The notes under the pieces are model-generated. The model searched no databases, was not told the DNA's origin, and saw only the letters and a list, made by a program, of their open reading frames with translations. Of a DNA stretch of 64,000 bases, positions 1 through 10,100 are shown piece after piece; the stretch's first letter is position 1; every line of letters begins with the position of its first letter. A program made the translations under genes and the position numbers. Source of the DNA: Edaphobacter sp. (lineage in GTDB: Bacteria; Acidobacteriota; Terriglobia; Terriglobales; Acidobacteriaceae); the NCBI RefSeq assembly GCF_028283685.1, contig NZ_JAPWKF010000001.1:248001-312000 (forward strand), written 5' to 3'.

Positions 1-22
1 TGTAAATCGAAGTTTCAGGTTT

Positions 23-1393
23 TCAGGTATAGACGCGCATGTTCAGAGGCTGGTTGAGCATGTTGTAGGCCTCCGCTCGTTCCGGGAGCATCTCCGACCG
101 CGTGATCGCCTTGATGGACTGCGCCCATCCCACGATCAGGAAGAAGAGTTCGTAGTTCTGGGCTCCGAGGAAGACGGTGGTGAGGGTGAAGGCTATTCCC
201 ATAAAGATTCCCAGCAGAGAGAAGATGAAGTGGCGGTCCCGCACAGATCTTGTCTTAAACGCCTGCCGGATAAGGACAAGGATGGTTTCGGCGACGATGA
301 GAAGGAGCGAGCCTAGCCCGACATATCCCCCACCGAGATAGACCAGGAGATACTCGTTGTCGATGGACGCCTGACCACCGATGTGCGGGTATCCCATGGC
401 GCCCCATCCCCAGGCACCGCCAGCCTGTGCGATCGGCAGGTAGTTATCGATCAGTTGAGCGCGATACTGCGCCGTCTCTTTTTCGCTTCCATAGTCAGTT
501 CTGGGGCCAGAGGCATAGTTTCTTGCCGCATAGTAGCCGGGTATGCCAACGATTATCCCAAGGGCGAGGACAAGAGCCGCACGGCGCTTGGGGACTTTAC
601 TCAGGCCGACCCATGCTATGCACATGGCAAGGATGGTTCCAAGCCATGGACCGCGTGCCTGGGTCGTTAGCAGGGTGAAGCCTATGACACAAAGAACCAG
701 CCTGGGATTCTTCAGAGGGCTTTTTGAAGAGCTGGCGATATCGTTGCGGACTTTGTACTTGCGGTAGCCCAGCCAGATGGTAAAGATGAGTCCTGCAAAG
801 TAGACCATGCCGGCAAGCTCGGATTGCGAAAATGGGCCGGCGACCCTACCGAAGCCCCATCGCACGGAGGTGACCCACCCGGACCATTGCCCTGGATAAA
901 AGTGGCTCCAGAAATATTGGAAGGCATTGGACTTTCTGACGTACTCATACCAGGCGATCGGGCAGCCGATGAAGAGAAGCTGAACGAAACGGGTTACAAA
1001 CTTTACCCGGATACCATTCTGCTCGATCAGCAGCTTGCCGACCATATAGGGAATGACGCCCGTGGCCAGCACGGTGAAATAGGAGAGAATTGCCGCGCTT
1101 GTCTGGCCGGTAGCATATTCGGTGTAACCCCTGCTAAAGAAAAACAGAAGAACCCAGAGGTCGATACGGGTTAGCTTCCAGCGTCCGATGTCATAAACCA
1201 GCATCCCCGCGCCAAGCGGGAGCATGACGGCAATGATCATGTTGATGGGGGGGATGGGGCGGACGGTGAGGTAGTAATCGACAGGGACGAGAAGGAGGAC
1301 CGGTAGAAAGACGTTCAGAAGTGCCGCCGGGGTCTTGCCGCGAAGCATGACAAGGATACAAAGGATGCCCGGAATGAGTGTGGCGAACTCCAT
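23..1393 (-). CDS. O-antigen ligase / Wzy-like polysaccharide polymerase (membrane)
   Basis: About 456 residues with roughly ten hydrophobic segments, typical of the Wzy/WaaL (O-antigen ligase) superfamily, which polymerises or transfers undecaprenyl-linked glycans on the periplasmic face of the inner membrane. A long periplasmic loop in the C-terminal third (after the segment around TTQARGPW, before NEYLLVYLGGG) fits the family topology. The open frame extends upstream to 1558, but the extra 55 residues are Arg/Pro/His-rich and unlike a membrane protein. The ATG at 1393, which opens directly into a hydrophobic segment (MEFATLIPGIL), is the better start. It diverges from the chain-length gene at 1797, so both probably serve one EPS pathway. 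Polymerase versus ligase cannot be decided from sequence alone. Confidence 0.8.
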   Translation of the reverse strand: MEFATLIPGILCILVMLRGKTPAALLNVFLPVLLLVPVDYYLTVRPIPPINMIIAVMLPLGAGMLVYDIGRWKLTRIDLWVLLFFFSRGYTEYATGQTSAAILSYFTVLATGVIPYMVGKLLIEQNGIRVKFVTRFVQLLFIGCPIAWYEYVRKSNAFQYFWSHFYPGQWSGWVTSVRWGFGRVAGPFSQSELAGMVYFAGLIFTIWLGYRKYKVRNDIASSSKSPLKNPRLVLCVIGFTLLTTQARGPWLGTILAMCIAWVGLSKVPKRRAALVLALGIIVGIPGYYAARNYASGPRTDYGSEKETAQYRAQLIDNYLPIAQAGGAWGWGAMGYPHIGGQASIDNEYLLVYLGGGYVGLGSLLLIVAETILVLIRQAFKTRSVRDRHFIFSLLGIFMGIAFTLTTVFLGAQNYELFFLIVGWAQSIKAITRSEMLPERAEAYNMLNQPLNMRVYT

Positions 1394-1796
1394 GAGGATC
1401 GTCGGCTGGCGGCCTATTGCCCGGCGTTCGCGGGCAGGCCTCTCCAGTATAGGGAGAGATGCCCCAGGATGAAGACAAAAAAGCGAAAGCCTTGATCTAC
1501 CGTGAGAAACAGGATGACATACAAGATGGTTTTGGTATGATTGCCTACGATTCTGCAAATGTTCCCGCTTATACAGCCCCCGGAGCGCTCTCTGGAGCCG
1601 GGAGGCTGTGCGCAGTTTGCCCGACCGGAAACGATGAGCTAACGCTTAAGAGGAATAGTTGATATTCAGGGGCGGTTTATCCTATTGCGAATACCATGCC
1701 ACACCATCCGGCGCTGTCGGCTGTGAATGGTGGAGTTCAGATGGCGATCCCGCAGGACGCCATGTCACAGTTCGCAGAGGCCATTGAAGGAGTTTC
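1394..1796. promoter_or_regulatory. Divergent intergenic region with strong SD for the chain-length gene
   Basis: About 400 bases separate the corrected start of the minus-strand ligase from the plus-strand chain-length gene, so promoters for both should lie here. A clear Shine-Dalgarno AAGGAG (1787-1792) sits 4 bases before the ATG at 1797. An imperfect inverted repeat (CAGCC..CCGG / CCGG..GGCTG) lies near 1573-1608. I see no convincing gene: small open frames here have no protein-like features. No unambiguous -35/-10 pair was recognised. Confidence 0.4.
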
Positions 1797-3989
1797 ATGA
1801 ATCCGGTCATCTTTAAGCCATCGCCGGAGTCGTCACAACAGACCGACGCCGATGTGCCTCCTTCTCAGCAACTCAAACAGCTCAAGCGTGATCTGACGCG
1901 CAGCGTCAGAATGTACCGCACCATCGCGATTACAGTTGGCGCTATCGTGTTCGCTCTGCTGCTTACCTTCGGCCTGCAGCGAGCGCCTTATTATGAGACC
2001 TCTTCGCTGATCTATGTGCAGCCGGCCAAGGCGAAGCTGATTACCGATGCAACGGGCGGAACCTACGATCCGACGCGATACGACACCTATATTCAACAGC
2101 AGCTTCAGACGATCGTCCGCTCCGACATCCTTGCGGATGCGTTGAAATCCGTTGCCCCTGGAATGTGGACGCGGCCCGGAGAGTCAGAGCAGTCTGCTAT
2201 CACCCGCTTACAGCACGATCTGAAAGTAGAGCGAGAGATGGGGAGCTACCAGCTTTCGATCGCGCTGAGTGGAGGGAATCCCTACGGCATCGCCAACGTT
2301 GTGAATGCGGTTACGAATGCATACATTCGCAAGGAGCGGGTGGATGAACTGGCACAGACACAGCAGCAGCTGGAAGTCCTTCTGAATGAACAGAAAAGGC
2401 TTCAAACGCTGTTAGTCTCCGGCCGTCAGAGCCAGGCGGGATTGAGCACATCGCTGGGCGTGGCAGATACTGCAGGCGATAACGGCAATCCGTATGACGC
2501 TCAGCTGGGTGAGCTTCGCACGCAGCTGGCTTCGGCTCGCAGCGCCCATGCAATTGCGGAGGCTCAATTAGCCTCGGTCATCAGTCATGGACCGGACTCT
2601 GCCGCTGCCCTGAAGGCCGCCTCCAGCGAGCTGATCTCAAATGATCCCGGGCTGGCAATGCTGAAGCAATCCATAGCCGCCCGCAGAAGCAAAATCGTTG
2701 GAGAGATGGCGGGCCTGACAACAAAGAACCCTCTTTATCAGCAAGACCAGGAAGAACTACAGCGACTGGATCAGTCGCTCGACAGTATGACCGGTCAGCT
2801 GCGCGAGAAGGCTGCCTTGCAGTTGCAGGAAAAGTTGAAGCTCGAATCTGCGAGAACGGCAGACATCGTCTCTCGTCTCGATTCGCAGCTCTCGCAACAG
2901 ACATCGATTGCGACTGGTGCGACGCCGAAGCTTCAGCAGGCAGCAGATATAGCAGCGCAGATCTCGCGTCTGCAGGATCAGCTGACTGAAGTGGAGAACG
3001 CCATTGCTGCAATTCGACTGGAAAACCAGTCGACTGGACTGGTCCACCTGCTGCTCCCCGCAGAGGTGCCGCTGAAACCGATCCCGAGTAAGAAACTCAT
3101 TATCCTGGGCGCGTCGTTGCCACTCGCAATCATCTTAGGGCTTTTTGCATCATGGATACGGCTTAAGCTCGATCCTCATGTTTATGTTGGGAACGATGTA
3201 GAGAAGACGTTGGGTTTCCCCCCGATGGCGGTGCTTCCAAAAGTCAATGAGGTTGATCCCCGGGTGCTGGACGAATTCATGCTTCGGCTCGTGGCCGGTC
3301 TCGATCAGGCTCACTCCACGAGCGGGGCGCGCACCTATGTTTTTACTGCAGCATCTCCACATATCGAGATCGAGGGTCTTCTAACGAATCTCGCGGCGAA
3401 GATGGATAAGCTTGGCTATCGAACTCTGATCATGAAGGCATCCTCTGCGTTGCAGCGCCTGTCGCTTGCCTCTGACTCGGATGACGATGGGGAAGAGAGT
3501 TGGGAGCATCTTCGACTCTCAGAGAGCCGCGCCACGGAGACGCGCCTCGCGCGTTCTGGTGAATCGCAACTGACACGCCCTCGCCGTGAGAGTTTCGTCG
3601 CAGAGAACATCGAAAGGCTGAAGCAGAACGTCGATCTGTTGTTTATCGAAGCCCTGCCGTTGAGTACCTCGACCGAAGCGGAGTTCGCTGCAAGGCTAGC
3701 AGACATCACGGTCGTAATCGTAGGTTCCGCGCTCAGCACAAAAGATGATCTGACGGAGACGCTGGCGGTGATGCAGCGTTTGAACGTCGCCGGCGTTGCA
3801 ACGGTGCTCAACGACATGAGTCTGCAGCACGCAGATGATGGCTTTATTGCCATGGTGCGCAGCGTGGAAGGACGACGACCGACGGCGAAGGGCAGGACAG
3901 ACGCCTCGACCATGCGTGATACCTATCCGCTCAAAGTGTACGACGAGATCTATTCCGATAAGACAGATAAGGCTTCATCGGAGTTGTAG
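1797..3989 (+). CDS. Wzc/GumC-like polysaccharide co-polymerase (chain-length determinant) with non-kinase C-terminus
   Basis: 730 residues. A Wzz-type N-terminal part has one membrane segment near residues 44-60 and a second near 425-445, flanking a long periplasmic coiled-coil region (residues ~170-400). The second segment follows a Pro-rich stretch (LLPAEVPLKPIPS) as in Wzz/Wzc proteins. A cytoplasmic BY-kinase-like domain follows (~460-730), but the place of the Walker A P-loop reads TAASPHIEIEGLL with no GKS/GKT, and there is no Tyr-rich tail. ATP binding and autophosphorylation are therefore unlikely. The family controls chain length and export together with Wza-type proteins; one is encoded at 19211. 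A strong SD supports this start. Confidence 0.85.
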   Translation: MNPVIFKPSPESSQQTDADVPPSQQLKQLKRDLTRSVRMYRTIAITVGAIVFALLLTFGLQRAPYYETSSLIYVQPAKAKLITDATGGTYDPTRYDTYIQQQLQTIVRSDILADALKSVAPGMWTRPGESEQSAITRLQHDLKVEREMGSYQLSIALSGGNPYGIANVVNAVTNAYIRKERVDELAQTQQQLEVLLNEQKRLQTLLVSGRQSQAGLSTSLGVADTAGDNGNPYDAQLGELRTQLASARSAHAIAEAQLASVISHGPDSAAALKAASSELISNDPGLAMLKQSIAARRSKIVGEMAGLTTKNPLYQQDQEELQRLDQSLDSMTGQLREKAALQLQEKLKLESARTADIVSRLDSQLSQQTSIATGATPKLQQAADIAAQISRLQDQLTEVENAIAAIRLENQSTGLVHLLLPAEVPLKPIPSKKLIILGASLPLAIILGLFASWIRLKLDPHVYVGNDVEKTLGFPPMAVLPKVNEVDPRVLDEFMLRLVAGLDQAHSTSGARTYVFTAASPHIEIEGLLTNLAAKMDKLGYRTLIMKASSALQRLSLASDSDDDGEESWEHLRLSESRATETRLARSGESQLTRPRRESFVAENIERLKQNVDLLFIEALPLSTSTEAEFAARLADITVVIVGSALSTKDDLTETLAVMQRLNVAGVATVLNDMSLQHADDGFIAMVRSVEGRRPTAKGRTDASTMRDTYPLKVYDEIYSDKTDKASSEL

Positions 3990-4132
3990 ATAAGCGAAGA
4001 CTAACGCATCACGCATGCAGATGATGCTACTGAGATTTTTCGAAAGTGTTCGCGACAGATTCTCTTTATCCGTAGAGCGCTTGATCCTTAGTTGTTTTGT
4101 GGCAACTTGAACAGAGAGATAATCCCTTGTCG

Positions 4133-7100
4133 ATGAGATCAGATCAGGCCTTCACGTCCAACGAATCCTCCAGCTCCATGGTGACCAAATCGCAAGGCGC
4201 TCGAGGTCGTCATACCGGCCGTGAGATCGCCATCATCGGCATGAGTGGGCGTTTTCCGGGCGGCGCAAACTCACCCGCGGAGCTTTGGGAGTTGTTGCAC
4301 TCCGGCAGGGATGGCGTCGGCGAGGCAACGGGAGATCGATGGGATCTTGGATGGCATCATCCTGACCATCAGCGTGAAGAACGTGTCTATACGCGGGCAG
4401 GCGGATTCCTTGATCGAATCGACGCGTTCGATGCCGAGTTTTTCGGCATCTCTCCAAAAGAGGCGCGACAGGTCGACCCGCAACATCGTTTGTTGCTTGA
4501 GCTGGCCTGGGAGGCAATGGAGGATGCGAATCTATCGCCTCGCGGCCAGGCGGGCAGCGACATGGGTGTCTTCATTGGCATCTCCGGCAATGACTATGCA
4601 CACCTCGTAGGTCCACAGGGGCCAGATGCATATTCGAATACCGGAAGCTCCCTGAGCATCGCGGCAAATCGCATCTCGTACAACTTTGATCTGCATGGTC
4701 CCAGCGTCGCGCTGGATACGGCATGCTCTTCGAGCCTGGTGTGCGTCCACCAGGCATGTATGAGCATGTTGGCGGGAGAGTGCTCTTCTGCTCTTGCAGG
4801 AGGTGTAAATCTGCTGGTGCATGTGCGGCCCTGGATCGGTTTTTCCAAGGCCTCGATGCTGTCACCGACCGGACGCTGTAAGAGCTTCGATGCTAGCGGA
4901 GACGGCTATGTCCGCTCCGAAGGGGGAGGGCTTGTTCTGCTGAAGCCGCTGGCCGCGGCGGAGCGTGACGGCGACCGCATCCTTGGAGTGATCCTCGGCA
5001 GCGGAGTGAATTCCGACGGCAGGACCCTGGGCCTGTCGATGCCGAATGGAGATGCTCAAGAGCGCCTGCTTCGCAAGGTTTATGCGCAGTGCGGATTGAA
5101 GGCAGAGGATGTCTTTTACGTCGAGGCGCACGGTACAGGTACCACCGTAGGAGATCCGATTGAATGCGGTGCTCTGGGTCGTGTTCTGGGAGCACCTCGC
5201 GAAGATGGCTCTTTTTGCAAGATCGGTTCGGTCAAGTCGAATATTGGACATTTGGAAGCGGCATCGGGGATTGCCGGTCTCATCAAGGTCCTGCTGTCGC
5301 TTCGCCATCATACGATTCCGGGCAACCTGCACTTCGAGACGCCCAACCCAAAGATTGACTTCGAGGGTTGGAAGCTCGATGTCGTTGCGGGCGCTACTCC
5401 CATTCCTGCATCGGATCGATCCGTCATCGTGGGAGTCAACTCCTTTGGCTTTGGCGGCACGAATGCTCACCTTGTTCTCGAAGAATATTGCCCTGCGCCA
5501 GCAGAGGAAGACAAGCATGCGCAGCCTGAGAAGAGCACGCCAGATATCCTGCTGCTCTCCGGCCATTCACAGGCAGCTCTAGCGGCAGTTGCTGAACAGT
5601 ATGCTGCATTTCTCCGAAATAAGACGGAATCGCGCTGGTCTGCCATCTGTGCAGCTGTCGCTAACTCTCGTTCGCTGCAGCGGTATCGTCTGGCTGTGTC
5701 TGCAAAGAGCGCGCTCGAAGCCGCAGAGCAGCTGGAGCACTTCCTGGCAGGCAAGGCGGTTCGCGGTCTTGCCCAGGGGAGCAGCCCCGCATCGGTAGTT
5801 CCGCTTACATTGGTGTACTCCGGAAACGGGCCCCAGTGGTGGGGGATGGGGCGCGAGCTGCTGGTAGAGAGCGCAGTCTTTCGCGCTGCCATCGACGAGA
5901 TCGATCAGATCTTTCATCCACTCGCTGGTTGGTCGCTCCTCGACGAGATGCGCAAGCCTCAGTCGGAGAGCCGCGTTGCGCTTACGGAATTCGCCCAGCC
6001 ATTGCTCTTTGCTCTGCAGGTTGGCTTGACTAGCGCTCTGCGGCAAGAGGGAATTGTTCCAGCAGCGGTCGTTGGACACAGTGTCGGAGAGGTTGCGGCA
6101 GCATATGTTTCAGGTGCGTTGACGCTCGAAGATGCAGTCAACGTTATCTATTTTCGCAGCTTGTCCCAGTCGAAGACCGCTGGAGGGGGACGCATGGCTG
6201 CGCTGGGAATCAGCGCTCGCGAGGCGTTCGAGCTTATCGATGAGGTGGGAGGTTGGATCGAACTAGCGGCGGAGAACGCTCCTGATGCTGTTACGGTCGC
6301 TGGAGACGTCGCGGTCATGGACCTCGTCGTTCAACTGCTGACAGAGAGAGGGAAGTTCGCCAGGCTGTTGCCGCTGAACTACGCCTTCCACTCACGATCC
6401 ATGGAGTCTATACGCACGGAGCTGCTGGAGTCCTTGCAGACGTTGCGACCCCGGACGTCCAGAATTCCGTTTATTTCAACGGTATCCGGAACTGAAGTTG
6501 ACGGTGCTGCTCTCGATGCCTCTTACTGGTATCGGAATGTCCGGGAGCGGGTCGAGTTTCGCGAGGCGATTGCCGACCTTGTTCAAGAACGCCACAGCGG
6601 TGTCTTTCTTGAGGTGGGTCCGCACCCGGTTCTAAAAGAGTATGTGCAACAAACGGCCAAGGTGCTTGATCACACGGTCGTCTCCTTGCAGACGCTGCGT
6701 CGTCCAGGGCCGAGAGGCCCCGAGCCAGAAACCGGAAATCTGTGGACTGCAATTTGCGCCTGTTATGCCCACGGTGCCGTCGATGTCTCTGCTGTCTTCC
6801 AACGGTCGGCAGGGATTCCGGAGCTGCCGCAGTATCCATGGCAAAGACTTCCGCACTGGCGTGGCAGCGTCATTCTGCCGGATATCCATCATCCAACGCA
6901 TCGCGATCATCCGTTGCTCGGCTATCGGATGACGACTGGCGAAGGGATATGGGAGAACACATTCGATCTTCATCGAATTCCGTATCTCAAGGATCATGTC
7001 GTTCAGCGATCCGTAGTCTTTCCTGCTGCCGGTTATATCCAGATGGCATTTGCTGCAGCAGAGCGTGTCTCCCCTGGAGCTACGTTGATGCTGGAGGACA

Positions 7101-10100
7101 TTGTTATCCAGCGTCCGTTGGCGATATCTGAGCAAATCGACCCACTTGTCCAGATATCCGTGGACAACGCAACAGGAATATTCGAAGTGCGATCGCGGCA
7201 AGAGCAATACTCCAGTGAATGGGTACGGCACGCGAGAGGAAGAATTGGAGCGAATGAATCAACGCCGCTGGGTCTGAAGGTCGATCTCGATGGTCTCTTG
7301 CCAAGGATGACGACGCAGCTCGATTCCGAAGCCCATTATCTGGAGTGCTCTCGTCGCGGATTGGACTACGGTTCAGATTTTCAGGGCGTGGACAGACTCC
7401 TGATGAGCCCGGTCGATTCACCGTATCAGGAGGCCGTTGCTACGATCAGACTTCCTCTGACGGTAGATCCGAATCTCTCACAATACCGGGCACACCCCGC
7501 GCTACTGGACTCCTGCTTCCAAATGCTGATCTCTCTGGTCGCACAGCGCGATCGGCGTGATACGGCAGTGCTTCCTGTCTCGTTCGGCAGGATCATCAGT
7601 TATGGGACATTGCCTGAGTCGTTTGTCTGCCATCTGATAATCCGACACGAAAGTGAACGAACAGTAGTGGCTGATTTCCACCTGGTCGATGCGGCAGGCA
7701 ATCTGCTGCTACTGATCGAGGAGTCACGCAGTCAGAAGGCAAATTTCAACGCTGGTAGTACAACGCCACTGATCGCGGAGTCTTGGACCATCGATCCGGG
7801 ATACCGAAGCCTGATTCTTCCAGCAGCTCTTCCCGAGCCCCATGCGGTGAAGGAGATGCTGAAAGATGATCTTGCGCAGATCATTCTCCGCCATGATTGC
7901 CGCTCGTACTACAGCGAAATTCAGCCTCGCTTCGACCTGTTAGCGAGAGCTTTTGTCGCAGAGGTGATCGATGATCTTCGCGGCACGCAGACCGAGTTTG
8001 ATGCGTCGAGCCTGATCAGCAGTGTCGGAAGCTCTGAAGATCTGCAACGGATGGAATCGCTAATCAAGCTTGCAGCCGATCATGATGTTGTCTTCAAGCA
8101 GGGCCAGGGCTGGAAGAGGGGAACTGAGATTCTTCCTGCTGCAGATGCATTATGGAAAGAGCTGTTTCAGGATCATCCACGCTATCAGTCGGAGTTGCTG
8201 CAACTCAGCCGCACCGCAGAATCACTGCGGCGCACCTCGATGGACAGCGACTTCAACACTGCAAAGATCGCAGAACCTGCTTTTGAATTTGCCCCCTTCC
8301 AGCTTGTGTACAGCGAGATCGCACGAGCGGCCGTACAAAAAATTGTTGCCTCCTGGCCATCGCATCGGCCTGTTCGTGTCCTGGAATTGAATGGGAAGGA
8401 TGGTGCTCTGACGGCATGGCTGTTGCCCGTGCTTCCTATCGGACGAACAGATTATGTGTTGACTGATGCCTCTGAGGCACTGTTAGGGCGCGCTGAGCAG
8501 CGACTGAAAGATTATTCTTCCGCACGCTACATGACGATTGATCCCGAACAGGATCTTACGGCGCAAGGGCTGAGCGAAGATTACTTTGATCTTGTTATTG
8601 TTTCAGGAATATTTCGTGCCTTGGCATCTCCGGCAACGCTCCTCAAGCAGATACATCGCCTGCTGGCTGCTGGCGGTTATGTGATGCTCACAGAAGTGCA
8701 GCGCACGCCGGCATCAGATCTGATGTTCCTGCGTTCACTGCGTACGCCACATGATGCAAGTGAAGTAACCGGCCATGCGCAAGGCTTTGTGTCGTGGAAG
8801 AAGTTTATAGAAGCAGAGGGATTTGCTTCGAGCGTGATTCTCTCCGATGAAGAGGCCTGTGCTGCCCCATGCGAGCCTCGTCAGGCTATTGTTTTGGCGC
8901 AACGCGATAATCGTGTTTCGGAGATGGCTTCGATCCCACGTGAATTTACTGATGTGTCGGCGAGCAAAATTCTGACGATTTTTGAAGATGATCATGATCA
9001 GGACGAGCGGCTCTTTCAGGGAGAACTTGTTGATGAGCTGCGCGCCAACGGCTGCGAGGTGGAGACTTATCTCGTAAGGCTAAGCGACGGCGGCCAAAAC
9101 AACGAGATGCAGAAGATCTGGACGCGCTCGGGTCCTTATGATCACGTTATTTATATCGCTGCTCCTTCTCTTGCAGACCTTACGGCAGACAAGCTGGTGG
9201 CTTCGGAATCCGCGCGCTGCGCTCATGTGCTCGACGCGGTCAGGGTGATCGAGACAACGAGGCAGGATCACACCACACAGTTGACGATTGTGACGCGTGG
9301 AGTCCTAAGGGGAGCGTTCGGCGGTGGTCCTGCTGATCCGGCGCAGGCTCCGATCTGGGGACTAGGAAGGGTTATTGGCAATGAGCATCACGGGCTCTCC
9401 TGCCATTTAGTCGATTGCCCCTCCGATACTCTTGCTGTGAGTCAACGAGCACACTTGCTGGCCAGGGAATTGCTCCAGCGCGATGATGAGACAGAAGTTC
9501 AGCTCGCAGATGGATTTCGGTTCGTCAATCGTGATCGCGTTGTGACCTTGTCGGAGCAGTCCCGCCATCCCAACTCTGGCGATAGAGGGCATACGGAAAG
9601 TTTTGTTTTGGATTTTGTTCCGCAGGGTGGGCTCGATTCTCTTTATCTGAGGGCAGTGGCGCGGCGAAAGCCCGGTCCGGGACAGGTCGAAATTGCAGTG
9701 AAGGCTGCTGGCCTCAACTTTCGAGATGTTCTCTGGACAATGGGCATGTTGCCGGAGGAGGCCGTCGAAGAGGGGTTCTCCGGACCAACAATCGGTATGG
9801 AGTGCGCCGGCGAGATCGTTCAGGTGGGCAGTGATGTCGGCAATGTAAAGGTAGGCGACAGGGTCGTTGCATTCGCGTCGTCCTCCTTCGCAGGCTTTGT
9901 CACCACCGATAGCGATTCTGTGAGCCTGATTCCTGATGGGATGCCGTATCCCGAGGCCTCGACGATTCCCACTGCGTTTCTGACGGCTTACTATGCCTTG
10001 GATCATCTGGCGCAGTTGCAGCCGAACGAGATCGTTCTGATTCATGGCGCAGCTGGCGGTGTCGGCCTTGCTGCCATCCAGGTTGCAAAACTTAGGGGCG

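Noticed and set aside
1394..1558. 55-residue upstream extension of the O-antigen ligase frame
   Set aside because: Arg/Pro/His-rich and not membrane-like; ATG 1393 opens directly into a hydrophobic helix.
4006..4027. GCATCA / TGATGC hairpin followed by a short T-run after the chain-length gene
   Set aside because: Six-base arms with a 10-base loop and distant T-run are too weak for a terminator call.
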